Source: JAJZCD01 sp964570005 (GTDB lineage: Bacteria > Patescibacteriota > Saccharimonadia > Saccharimonadales > UBA4665). Taken from it: a DNA stretch of 12,822 nucleotides. Where the stretch lies: NCBI GenBank assembly GCA_964570005.1, contig CAZMWE010000031.1:1-12822 (forward strand). The letters run 5' to 3'. Below are positions 1 to 6,137 of this stretch, piece after piece. The number at the start of each line of letters is the position of its first letter. Position 1 is the stretch's first letter. Made by a program: the position numbers and the translations under genes. The notes beneath the pieces were generated by a model, which did no database searches, had not been told where the DNA came from, and saw only the letters and a list, made by a program, of their open reading frames with translations.

Positions 1-20
1 CGAGTTGTTTTGAGTCAGCT

Positions 21-50
21 AATTCCCCGAGCGGAAGCTCGTGGGAAGTT
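21..50. other. Imperfect hairpin with GGAA tetraloop
   Basis: CGAGC (28-32) and GCTCG (37-41) pair around a GGAA loop. The stem continues as TTCCC (23-27) with GGGAA (43-47) across a single bulged T at 42. It has no T-run on either side, so it is not an obvious intrinsic terminator. It may be part of a structured RNA or of the end of a gene entering from the left. One frame is open from base 1 to a TAG at 67-69 (22 codons, ending ...FNDTPP), but it is too short to identify. Confidence 0.4.
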
Positions 51-83
51 TAATGATACCCCACCATAGAGTAAGCCGGTAAA

Positions 84-122
84 AGTTTTGACATCCCTTC
101 TCCCCTACCCAAAGTCAAAACT
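84..122 (-). terminator. Perfect 9-bp inverted repeat, likely minus-strand terminator
   Basis: AGTTTTGAC (84-92) is exactly inverse-complementary to GTCAAAACT (114-122), with a 21-base pyrimidine-rich spacer. On the minus strand the second arm runs into TTTT (84-81), as in an intrinsic terminator. It lies just beyond the tRNA-3'-end-like sequence at 166-182 in the tRNA reading direction, so it may be the original tRNA-Gln terminator displaced by insertion. The long loop weakens the call; an operator or recombinase arm site is an alternative. TTGACA at 88-93 also matches a -35 hexamer, but no good -10 follows. Confidence 0.4.
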
Positions 123-165
123 AAAAATGCCCCAGTTTACAGGGGTGATTTCAATTCAAGTTCTC

Positions 166-182
166 ATGGCTAGGACGGAGGG
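166..182 (-). repeat. att-like copy of tRNA-Gln 3' end (distal end)
   Basis: ATGGCTAGGACGGAGGG matches the tRNA-Gln 3' end at 4222-4238 at 16 of 17 bases, in the same orientation. It includes the CCA complement, the discriminator base and six of the seven acceptor-stem bases. TTCGAAC, the T-loop sequence, also recurs at 189-195 but shifted by four bases relative to the tRNA. No 5' half of a tRNA follows, so this is a fragment, as expected for the distal attachment site of an element integrated into the tRNA 3' end. The sequence also lies in a small possible ORF, so chance is not excluded. Confidence 0.55.
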
Positions 183-273
183 CGGTAGTTCGAACACCTA
201 TCCCGTGATTAACGATAAAGTCATAGACGCTTTAGTAAAACTGGCTAACGGTCTGCGTAAGCTGAGCTTATAA
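166..273 (+). CDS. Possible 35-residue ORF upstream of the Zeta-like toxin
   Basis: A short open frame begins at ATG 166 and ends with TAA at 271-273, seven bases before the Zeta-like gene. The peptide has a Gly/Ser-rich start (MARTEGGSSN) and a C-terminal part with helical character (VIDALVKLANGLRKL). A longer reading from TTG at 88 is less likely, because it would start inside the inverted repeat at 84-122. No Shine-Dalgarno sequence is visible before ATG 166, and the 5' half overlaps the att-like repeat. It could be a leader peptide or small antitoxin coupled to the kinase gene, or simply non-coding. I do not recognise it. Confidence 0.3.
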   Translation: MARTEGGSSNTYPVINDKVIDALVKLANGLRKLSL

Positions 274-280
274 TAAGGGT

Positions 281-982
281 ATGACAGAGGATGAAGCTAA
301 AAAGTGGGTGAAGAATAAGGTGAACCAGCAAAAAGTCATCGCTGAATGTATTGGCGATAACCCACATACATCGAAGCTTGCAATCTTCATGGCGGGAGTC
401 CCTGGTGCAGGTAAGACTGAATTCGTTCGCGGTTTGCAGGATAGCAGGCCAGGCGTGTTTACGATAATTGAGCATGACCGTTTAGTTGAGTATATCGAGA
501 CTTATAGCCCTGAACATTACTATAATTATCGTAAGGCCGGCAGCACTCTTGTCACGGCAGCCTTTGACCACTGTCTGAAGAACGGCTACTCCTTTGTCTT
601 TGATGGCACTCTCTCACATGATAATGGACTCAAGAATATAGGGAAAACATTAAAGCAAGGGTACTCTGTTGTAGTTATCTATATTCACCAGGATGTACAA
701 AGCGCGTGGAAGCTTACGCAAGATCGAGAGCTTGTCAAGAAGAGGGCGATAGAGAAAGAAGGTTTTATTGAGACTTGCAAGAAGATAAATGCAAACTTAA
801 GAAAGGTATTTGTCACCTTTGCGGAGGATAAATCATTCGCATTCTGGATAATCAAGAAGAACGGCGCGCCTGGAATGGAGAACGCAACAACAGTACTTTA
901 TGATGGTCCGGATGGCAAAGAGAGGTCGGACATTGAAGCGATACTTGAAACAGATTATAATGTAAGTCAATTGGAAGTATAG
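281..982 (+). CDS. Zeta-toxin-like P-loop kinase
   Basis: This 233-residue protein resembles the Zeta toxin/PezT family, whose characterised members phosphorylate UDP-N-acetylglucosamine and so block peptidoglycan synthesis. A Walker A motif, GVPGAGKT, sits at residues 39-46 after a beta strand. The EHDRL segment (64-68) supplies the Asp expected as catalytic base (D66), FVFDGTLS (105-112) matches the conserved 'DGTL' strand, and RELVKKRAIEKEGF (149-162) fits the arginine-bearing lid region. Size suits a stand-alone toxin domain. ATG 281 is preceded by AAGGG only one base away, a poor spacing, but there is no better in-frame start. A small gene follows after four bases and a possible one precedes by seven, as in toxin-antitoxin operons. 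Some Zeta-like proteins are not toxins, so the role is inferred. Confidence 0.82.
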   Translation: MTEDEAKKWVKNKVNQQKVIAECIGDNPHTSKLAIFMAGVPGAGKTEFVRGLQDSRPGVFTIIEHDRLVEYIETYSPEHYYNYRKAGSTLVTAAFDHCLKNGYSFVFDGTLSHDNGLKNIGKTLKQGYSVVVIYIHQDVQSAWKLTQDRELVKKRAIEKEGFIETCKKINANLRKVFVTFAEDKSFAFWIIKKNGAPGMENATTVLYDGPDGKERSDIEAILETDYNVSQLEV

Positions 983-986
983 AATC

Positions 987-1145
987 ATGGAATTATCTCT
1001 TACTGAAGCACAAAAAGAATACCTCGATAAAAAGGGTGTTATTCCTGCTAGTTCGCTGCAGAAGGCGTACAAACAGTCTGTTCAGGAACAGCAGGGTTTG
1101 ATTAAGGCTGCTCAGAGTCTTCGCAAGACAAAACCCAGCAAGTAA
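987..1145 (+). CDS. Small 52-residue helical protein, candidate antitoxin or partner of the Zeta-like kinase
   Basis: ATG 987 opens 52 codons ending at TAA 1143-1145, four bases after the Zeta-like gene stops. GGAAG at 973-977 lies nine bases upstream and is a plausible ribosome binding site. The product starts MELSLTEAQKEYLDKKG, then has a Gln- and Lys-rich segment predicted helical (residues 23-46) and a basic tail (RKTKPSK). It has no signal peptide or membrane segment. Charge and helicity resemble the small proteins that accompany Zeta-type toxins, but I recognise no named antitoxin family and the usual epsilon/PezA antitoxin lies upstream of its toxin. It may instead be a small accessory subunit. 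Confidence 0.6.
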   Translation: MELSLTEAQKEYLDKKGVIPASSLQKAYKQSVQEQQGLIKAAQSLRKTKPSK

Positions 1146-1305
1146 GTAATTATATAAACTATAAACACTACAGTGTAGGACATGTTCTAACTAAGCTTTT
1201 TAAGCCCTTGCTTCATCTGAACATTTTACGTGCTACTTCAACTCGAAGGTATGTCATAGAGGATTCACACCCGTGTCTACAGAGGTAAATCCCGTAGGAT
1301 ATACA

Positions 1306-1331
1306 AAATATGCGCCGGTTGGCGCATATTT
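1306..1331. terminator. Perfect 11-bp hairpin, bidirectional terminator
   Basis: AAATATGCGCC (1306-1316) and GGCGCATATTT (1321-1331) form an uninterrupted stem with a GGTT loop. It lies between the plus-strand Zeta-like operon and the converging minus-strand gene. The T-run is slightly better on the minus strand (TTTTG) than on the plus strand (ATTTA). It also sits just beyond the att-like repeat at 1349 in the tRNA reading direction. Confidence 0.75.
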
Positions 1332-1348
1332 AATCTCTGCTATCGAAA

Positions 1349-1365
1349 ATGGCTAGGCATAAGGG
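1349..1365 (-). repeat. Weaker third copy of the tRNA-Gln 3'-end repeat
   Basis: ATGGCTAGGCATAAGGG shares its first nine bases and last four (AGGG) with the repeats at 166 and 4222, in the same orientation; the four bases between differ. A partial GATT...GAAC pattern at 1369-1378 faintly recalls the T-loop. It may mark a junction between two elements inserted successively in tRNA-Gln. With nine exact bases, chance remains possible. Confidence 0.35.
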
Positions 1366-1445
1366 ACGATTATAGAACTCTGATCATGACAGCAGATGCG
1401 GACGTTGTGTATTCATCTAACACTAACCAATAGTTAAGACCGATG

Positions 1446-2333
1446 CTACGTCACTGTTAGTGTATTGTTTGTAAAAAGGTGGCATATGAGTATGGCTAAG
1501 TGCAATGCAACCTCCGCTTCTAGTTGAGTCGGCTCCACATAAGCACCCGTAGCATGCCTGTCGCTGTGTCCTTGCCAAAGTCTCTTCATACTCTGCAGGA
1601 TTGCCTCAATGCTTGTGCCCGCATGCTTATCCTTAAAGATAGTAGTAACTTTAGCGCTATTATTTTTAGCTTCAAGATCAGTGATTATCGTACCTAAAGT
1701 AGCGGTACTGTTTTTTGGAGTGACAGTTTGCCATGATACAGCTTCAACGGCTTTAACTGCATAGGTGTATGCTTCTGATGGTTGAGGCTCACGACCATAG
1801 CAATAGGTCCATGCTTTTTTGAGCAGACTTGCATAGTCCTCCGATGAGCTAGCAAGTCTTTTATACGCATTTTTGGTCGTCTCGTCGACTCTAGCTTGAA
1901 TTGTTGCCTTTTTGTCATCGACGACGATGTACCACTTTGAGCCGCCTTTAATTAGAACCGTGTTTAGCGACGAGATAGAATCGGGTTTTATAACATGAGA
2001 GGATGCTTCGTACCCATCAGTAATATCCGCTGTTTCAACGTATGCCTGGATGATGTCCAGGCCATAATTAACTTCTGATTCAAGGATTTTTATAAGGGCG
2101 TCGTAGCGCCAGCTGTCATATTTTAACGCTCCAATATTGATACGCCCTGACAACTCTATGGTTGTAATAGCATCTCCATTGTAAGATTTGCCGCCTCTAG
2201 CGTTAGTGTATGCCAGATTTTTCTCTAACCAATTGCGGACAGGGTTTCGCATCCAAGGCTGAATCCCATCGTATAGTGCCTCATCTTTTTCTATCTCAGA
2301 ACCTCGAATAGTAGGTATACGTCGTGTCGGCAT
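1446..2333 (-). CDS. Unrecognised 295-residue protein with abortive-infection-like C-terminus
   Basis: I cannot name this soluble protein. Two parts look conserved: 'PQPSEAYTYAVKAVEAV...TATLGTI' at about residues 183-216 and 'MKRLWQGHSDRHATGAY.EPTQLEAEVALHLA' at about 249-280. From memory, this pairing recurs in uncharacterised actinobacterial proteins and resembles the helical C-terminal domain of some abortive-infection proteins; this is unverified. The N-terminal 120 residues look like a mixed alpha/beta domain of unknown role. The start is supported by GAGGA just upstream (2341-2337, tight three-base spacing) and an extended -10, TGATATAAT, at 2362-2354. It lies downstream of, and in the same direction as, the P-loop ATPase, 136 bases away. 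A defence role is inferred from context. Confidence 0.7.
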   Translation of the reverse strand: MPTRRIPTIRGSEIEKDEALYDGIQPWMRNPVRNWLEKNLAYTNARGGKSYNGDAITTIELSGRINIGALKYDSWRYDALIKILESEVNYGLDIIQAYVETADITDGYEASSHVIKPDSISSLNTVLIKGGSKWYIVVDDKKATIQARVDETTKNAYKRLASSSEDYASLLKKAWTYCYGREPQPSEAYTYAVKAVEAVSWQTVTPKNSTATLGTIITDLEAKNNSAKVTTIFKDKHAGTSIEAILQSMKRLWQGHSDRHATGAYVEPTQLEAEVALHLAILICHLFTNNTLTVT

Positions 2334-2353
2334 AGATCCTCGTCTTTAAATAT

Positions 2354-2362
2354 ATTATATCA
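2354..2362 (-). promoter_or_regulatory. Extended -10 promoter for the 1446-2333 gene
   Basis: On the minus strand TGATATAAT is a full extended -10 (TGnTATAAT), 20 bases before the ATG at 2333. No convincing -35 hexamer is visible. It suggests the gene can be expressed separately from the upstream ATPase gene. Confidence 0.5.
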
Positions 2363-2469
2363 TCAGTTCTTAAGCTGTTTATGGAGATTGATCGCGAGAC
2401 TCGAATACATGTCGATAATCTAAGCTATTCGGTATTTGGGATGTGTAGATTACTTTGGCAAGAGCGGCC

Positions 2470-4110
2470 TTACTTCACGTTGAGCGCACTGCGAAAGCAG
2501 GGATGAATGTTAACGAAAGTAGAATCGTTTATGTCACTAGGGGAAACATTTTTTTGAATTTCGTATGACCAAATTGGCTTATGATGACCATCGAGAACGA
2601 CACCTATTAGTCCGACAAGATAAAAAGTATGTATGAGGCTGTATACGAAATCTTGTAAAGTTATGCGGCTTTCTGCAAAATCATTGGCCAAGGCATTGAG
2701 TCGATCACCATTGGCGTTTGGATTTTCGACTGCATAATTGAGAGCCTTGTCTCGTATTTCCTCAATTGGAAGCGACCCAACGAAGAAATCAGCGCCCTTC
2801 GTGCGCAATATCTGTACCCATTCTTTTAGCGTAGGGAAATCAATGTTCCATTCAAAGTAAAGTGAGTCGAGTCTATCTCGCGAATATATCCGTTCTGCGT
2901 CGAGCACCATTTGCCCTTCAATCAAAGGGCTTTCAACCGCTTCGCTTATACATAGATTAAAGAAGTCAATTGCGTCACGGGGGCGCATTAATGTTCGGTC
3001 AAGAATGAAGTCAATAGCTTTATGGCCGTTTACGTTTTCGGGAAGAATGTCTTGATGCGTGACTTGGTGTTTTTTTCGATATCTTGAGCAGAACGAGTAA
3101 TTTATTCGTTCGTCGAGTAGTCTAGTTAACTCACCTCTGGTCCATGTAACAGGTAAATATAATGAGGCAAATTTTTCTTCTTGAAATCCGGTATCTTTCG
3201 TAACTTCAAAAACATGGCCTAGAAGATCTTGACGTAATACGACTAAAGGCTTCAGATTATCAAATCGATTTATGTCTCTAACGGTTTCAATCAAGGCTTT
3301 TATGAGTCTATAGCGTATCGAATTATCCGCCCATCCTTCGTCGAGCTTATCAATGACTATGTAGTATTGTTTTTGCTGGTATTCGATAACCTCATTGAGC
3401 ATATCTAAGAGCTGTGTAACTTCTTTCATCTGCATGCCGTCAACAACAGACTGAGCCTGTTGTTTAAGTGTATGCTTCTCTTCTTTGGAGATCGTCTTTT
3501 TTCCAGAAACACCAGCGCCAATACCACTAACTGCTGCTCCAAAATTTGCACCGAGTTCGGATTCAGTCTTGTTAAGCATCTCGATAACATGATTGTTGTC
3601 TTGCTTCCAGAAGTTGTCCTTCCAATCGAGTAGATAGTTCAAAGCACGTAGGTGTTTCGGATTTGTTTTCTTAAACTTGCTCCGTAGCTGTTCGATAATG
3701 TTTTCGCCTTCGTAATTGTCTGTGACCTTAAAATGGTGCGTAAAGATTTCTACGCAAAGTTCATGGCGCCAGAGAAGTTTGAAGAAAGTATTCAAGTCTA
3801 TATCAAGTTCAAACAAGTTTTTAACTATCGACGAGTTTGAGATATGTTGCATAGCCAGTGCTTCTGCATCGATGGTTATAACGGTATCTTTATATTGCTT
3901 GTCTTCTTTGAGCTTTGTTAATAGCGCAGTTTTACCTGCCCCAGTACGGCCTAATATCAAGCATCGTCTGTTATCAAAGTTCAGTACCGCGTCATAGTCG
4001 CCGGTGTTTATGAAACAGTTAAGTAGGAAAGACTTATCGTCTTCGGCATCGTTTACCCCAATTGTGTCTTGCTTTCGAAATGTAAACTCTTCAGTTACTT
4101 GCTTCGTCAT
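2470..4110 (-). CDS. P-loop ATPase resembling the Sll1717 type
   Basis: This 546-residue protein has Walker A GRTGAGKT (residues 54-61), Walker B YYIVIDKLDE (249-258), a possible sensor Arg in VLRQDLL (291-297) and the segment RPRDAIDFFN (376-385) typical of large STAND/KAP-like ATPases. A glycine-rich stretch (188-203, GANFGAAVSG...) lies between the Walker motifs, and the C-terminus ends IHPCFRSALNVK. This set of motifs fits what is annotated as the 'P-loop ATPase, Sll1717 family', whose function is unknown to me. It has no signal peptide or clear membrane helices. Start ATG 4108-4110 has no visible Shine-Dalgarno sequence. The gene sits next to the tRNA-Gln att-like site and is AT-rich compared with the genes to the right, supporting acquisition. 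It could be the sensor or motor of a defence module with the 1446-2333 product. Confidence 0.78.
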   Translation of the reverse strand: MTKQVTEEFTFRKQDTIGVNDAEDDKSFLLNCFINTGDYDAVLNFDNRRCLILGRTGAGKTALLTKLKEDKQYKDTVITIDAEALAMQHISNSSIVKNLFELDIDLNTFFKLLWRHELCVEIFTHHFKVTDNYEGENIIEQLRSKFKKTNPKHLRALNYLLDWKDNFWKQDNNHVIEMLNKTESELGANFGAAVSGIGAGVSGKKTISKEEKHTLKQQAQSVVDGMQMKEVTQLLDMLNEVIEYQQKQYYIVIDKLDEGWADNSIRYRLIKALIETVRDINRFDNLKPLVVLRQDLLGHVFEVTKDTGFQEEKFASLYLPVTWTRGELTRLLDERINYSFCSRYRKKHQVTHQDILPENVNGHKAIDFILDRTLMRPRDAIDFFNLCISEAVESPLIEGQMVLDAERIYSRDRLDSLYFEWNIDFPTLKEWVQILRTKGADFFVGSLPIEEIRDKALNYAVENPNANGDRLNALANDFAESRITLQDFVYSLIHTFYLVGLIGVVLDGHHKPIWSYEIQKNVSPSDINDSTFVNIHPCFRSALNVK

Positions 4111-4185
4111 GCTATTAGCTTATGACAGGCTCTGATGTTTTAAAAGATAATTTCAATTGATATCGATAGCCCAACGGTATTTAAA

Positions 4186-4211
4186 ACGACATAAGACTAC
4201 ACTCATGTCGT
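4186..4211 (-). terminator. Terminator of tRNA-Gln, possibly carried by the element
   Basis: On the minus strand ACGACAT (4211-4205) and ATGTCGT (4192-4186) form a 7-bp stem with a 12-base loop, followed by TTTTAAA. It begins 11 bases past the encoded CCA, so it is well placed to end the tRNA transcript. If the tRNA 3' end is an attachment site, this terminator belongs to the inserted element. Confidence 0.6.
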
Positions 4212-4221
4212 AAATATTACA

Positions 4222-4238
4222 ATGGCTAGGGCGGAGGG
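4222..4238 (-). repeat. Proximal att-like site: 3' end of tRNA-Gln
   Basis: ATGGCTAGGGCGGAGGG covers the CCA, discriminator, acceptor strand and part of the T stem. Sixteen of 17 bases recur at 166-182 and the first nine at 1349-1357. It marks the boundary between the AT-richer accessory region on its left and the GC-rich core genes on its right. Confidence 0.55.
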
Positions 4239-4297
4239 ATTCGAACCCCCGAATGCCAGGACCAAAACCTGGTGCCTTACCACTTGGCGACGCCCTA
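4223..4297 (-). tRNA. tRNA-Gln (anticodon TTG), CCA encoded
   Basis: Read on the minus strand, the cloverleaf is complete. The acceptor stem is TAGGGCG (4297-4291) with CGCCCTA (4233-4227), the D stem GCC/GGC, and the anticodon stem CCAGG/CCTGG with loop TTTTGGT. The T stem-loop is GGGGG-TTCGAAT-CCCTC with one G-T pair. The discriminator is G and the CCA is encoded at 4225-4223. The anticodon TTG is at 4265-4263 and reads CAA, and wobble may extend it to CAG. The U1-A72 first pair is usual for bacterial tRNA-Gln. It ends at the boundary of the accessory region. Confidence 0.96.
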
Positions 4298-4310
4298 ATG
4301 ACTCTCGCCG

Positions 4311-4316
4311 ATTATA
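4311..4316 (-). promoter_or_regulatory. -10 box of tRNA-Gln
   Basis: TATAAT on the minus strand lies 14-15 bases before the first tRNA base, next to the stop codon of the vanY-like gene. No clear -35 is seen, so the tRNA may also be transcribed by read-through from that gene. Confidence 0.5.
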
Positions 4317-4332
4317 CTAGATTTTATCTCTG

Positions 4333-5115
4333 TTAGCTAGCGGCTTTGTAGGTAGTGCCTCCGCTGACGCCGAAGAATTCCTCAAGGGTCTCCGCATGGT
4401 TTTTGTACAGTTCATTTGACAGGTCGGTGCCGATATAACGGAAGTGCCAGGGTTCGTACTCGTAGCCTGTTATGTCTTGCTTGTTCGCTGGATAGCGTAG
4501 CAGGAACCCGTATTTATATGCGTTGGCGGCCAGCCACTCGCCTTCGGGCGTGCTGCCAAAGCACTGGGACAGCTCGCACTTGCCGTTGACCGCGCCGATG
4601 TCCACGGCCAGGCCGGTCTGGTGCTCGCTGTAGCCAGGCTGGGCGCTTGCCTGGTCGGCTGCTGCCTGACCGTCGCTGGCTACGTAGTGACTGTATATAG
4701 TCTGCTGATAGGTATAACTGCGGTAACCGGAAACTACCTCTAGATTTATGCTGCTCTGCTTAGCTGCTGCGAACAGGCTTTCAATGGCAGTAGCAGTGGC
4801 GGCGCGCATCTGCATATTGTCGGCGCCTGGCGTGGCCAGCGGTACGCCGGGCACGGTAAGGTCTGAAGGTGTGTACGTAATTGGGTTCAGTGGGTGCTGC
4901 TTGTTCACGATGACCCAGACGCTGGTAGGATCAGTCAGGGAATATTGCGTTTTATTGAAGCTGTTTGCTGTCGAGGTAGAAGTGGTAGTTTTTGCGGCCG
5001 GTGTGGTATGTGGCTGAGTAGTCGGCGTGCGGTCGATGTACCACCAGGCCCCGCCAGCAATCAGGGCGGCAATAATGAGAGCCAAGGTGATCAGAGCAAT
5101 CAGTTTGATGCGCAT
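4333..5115 (-). CDS. VanY-type D-alanyl-D-alanine carboxypeptidase (peptidase M15B), membrane-anchored
   Basis: This 260-residue protein has one N-terminal membrane helix (about residues 4-26) and a Thr/Ser/Pro-rich linker (30-52). A zinc peptidase domain of the M15B (VanY/DdcY) type follows. SGYRS (129-133) is the substrate-binding motif, SEHQTGLAVD (163-172) supplies zinc ligands H165 and D172, and EPWHFRYIG (221-229) supplies the catalytic Glu E221 and third zinc ligand H224. All expected catalytic residues are present. The family removes the terminal D-Ala from peptidoglycan stem peptides outside the membrane; vancomycin resistance is not implied. It is transcribed divergently from the alpha/beta hydrolase gene and towards tRNA-Gln. 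AGAAGA just before ATG 5113-5115 may act as a ribosome binding site, or the message may be leaderless. Confidence 0.92.
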   Translation of the reverse strand: MRIKLIALITLALIIAALIAGGAWWYIDRTPTTQPHTTPAAKTTTSTSTANSFNKTQYSLTDPTSVWVIVNKQHPLNPITYTPSDLTVPGVPLATPGADNMQMRAATATAIESLFAAAKQSSINLEVVSGYRSYTYQQTIYSHYVASDGQAAADQASAQPGYSEHQTGLAVDIGAVNGKCELSQCFGSTPEGEWLAANAYKYGFLLRYPANKQDITGYEYEPWHFRYIGTDLSNELYKNHAETLEEFFGVSGGTTYKAAS

Positions 5116-5121
5116 TCTTCT

Positions 5122-5130
5122 AGTATATCA
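5122..5130 (-). promoter_or_regulatory. Extended -10 promoter of the vanY-like gene
   Basis: The minus strand reads TGATATACT, then six bases, then ATG. Transcription normally starts about 6-7 bases past the -10, which would put the first base at or next to the start codon. A leaderless mRNA is therefore likely if this promoter is used. No good -35 is seen. Confidence 0.55.
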
Positions 5131-5142
5131 GCCGCGTGGCTC

Positions 5143-5172
5143 TTGCTGCCTTGCCGTGAGCTAACGTATAGT
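5143..5172 (+). promoter_or_regulatory. Promoter of the hydrolase gene
   Basis: TTGCTG (5143-5148), an 18-base spacer and TATAGT (5167-5172) fit a sigma-70-type promoter. ATG 5184 follows 11 bases later with no Shine-Dalgarno sequence. It overlaps the divergent vanY promoter region. Confidence 0.5.
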
Positions 5173-5183
5173 ATGTAGTAACG

Positions 5184-6113
5184 ATGTCGCACAAAACAGC
5201 CGATCCGGCTGATTATATTCAGCCGCTTTATATCAATGGGCTCAACGGACGCATGCTCCAAGCGCCTTGTACGAAAAGTCGCGGTGGACGAGAGATTTTG
5301 CTGCTGTATGGTCATCATGCTTTATTGGAGCGCTGGTGGGGGTTGGTCGAGAATCTTCAGGAATATGGCAATGTGACTATGCCCGACCTGCCGGGTCTCG
5401 GTGGCATGGACAGCTTCTATAAGATTGGCCGTGCACCGACGCTTGATGCTTTCGCGGACTATTTGGCGGCGTTTATAAAAATGCGCTACCGTAACCGCCG
5501 GGTAACTGTGGTGGGTATATCGTTCGGCTTTCTGGTGGTAACGCGCATGCTGCAGCGCTACCCGGAACTCTCTAAAAAAATCGATCTGGTGGTAAGCATT
5601 GTGGGGTTCATGCACCGCGACGACCTCTTATTTCCTCCCCGAACCCGTCGTTTGTATAGCGCCATCGCCCGTTTTTTCTCCTGGGCGCCGGTAGCTTTCA
5701 TTATCCGCTATGCGTTTCTGAACCGGCTCATCATCAGAGGCCTTTACGTTCGTTTGCCGGCTGGCCGCCGGCGGTTTATCGCCATGGAGCCGGAGGCATT
5801 CGAGATCATGATAGATTTTGATGTCAAACTGTGGCAGCGCAACGATGTGCGAACGCATTGGCGTACCACCAGCGAATTTTTGCAGTTTGATAACTGTCGG
5901 TCGCAAATTCCCCTGCCCGTTTGGCATGTGGCGTCCAAAGCAGACCATTATTTGGATAATTTCATCGTTGAGCAGCACATGCATGTGGTATATGCCGACT
6001 ATCACAAATCGACCATGAACTCGCCCGCTCACACGCCGAGCCCCCTGGGTGATAAAAAGGAATCGGCTATTATGATACCGCCAGCCCTGCGCCGGGCGCT
6101 GCGTAGCCGCTAA
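5184..6113 (+). CDS. Alpha/beta-hydrolase-fold protein
   Basis: This 309-residue protein has the alpha/beta hydrolase layout. LLLYGHH (39-45) is the oxyanion-hole strand, followed by MPDLPGLGGMD (66-76), the nucleophile elbow VVGISFG (109-115, Ser113) and a late WHVASKADHYLDN segment (about 249-261) that should carry the acid Asp. The catalytic His is less clear; candidates lie in HMHVVYADYHKS. A hydrophobic, arginine-rich insert (about 158-200) may form a lid or a membrane-associating surface. The substrate cannot be told from sequence. It stands first in a plus-strand run with two glycosyltransferases, 24 bases before the first, so an acyl or glycolipid ester substrate is plausible. No signal peptide is seen. 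Confidence 0.8.
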   Translation: MSHKTADPADYIQPLYINGLNGRMLQAPCTKSRGGREILLLYGHHALLERWWGLVENLQEYGNVTMPDLPGLGGMDSFYKIGRAPTLDAFADYLAAFIKMRYRNRRVTVVGISFGFLVVTRMLQRYPELSKKIDLVVSIVGFMHRDDLLFPPRTRRLYSAIARFFSWAPVAFIIRYAFLNRLIIRGLYVRLPAGRRRFIAMEPEAFEIMIDFDVKLWQRNDVRTHWRTTSEFLQFDNCRSQIPLPVWHVASKADHYLDNFIVEQHMHVVYADYHKSTMNSPAHTPSPLGDKKESAIMIPPALRRALRSR

Positions 6114-6115
6114 AG

Positions 6116-6124
6116 TGGTATACT
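6116..6124 (+). promoter_or_regulatory. Extended -10 promoter before the first glycosyltransferase
   Basis: TGGTATACT is an extended -10 immediately after the hydrolase stop codon; ATG 6138 follows 13 bases later. No -35 match is visible. TAGG at 6127-6130 is the only weak ribosome-binding-like sequence. Confidence 0.5.
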
Positions 6125-6137
6125 ACTAGGTAATAGT

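Larger units (their letters stand above)
1146..1445. other. Intergenic region between converging genes
   Basis: No coding frame of useful length was found here. The stretch holds a strong hairpin at 1306-1331, an att-like repeat at 1349-1365, and an 8-bp inverted repeat, ACACTAAC (1420-1427) with GTTAGTGT (1456-1463), that overlaps the end of the 1446-2333 gene. The 28-base loop of the last makes it a weak terminator candidate. Confidence 0.5.

Noticed and set aside
88..165. Extension of the small ORF to a TTG start at 88
   Set aside because: The TTG lies inside the perfect inverted repeat 84-122, has no ribosome binding site, and the added peptide shows no recognisable features.
166..243. 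A complete second tRNA at the left repeat
   Set aside because: The 3' acceptor half and a TTCGAAC are present, but no matching 5' acceptor strand or anticodon arm follows, so only a fragment is there.
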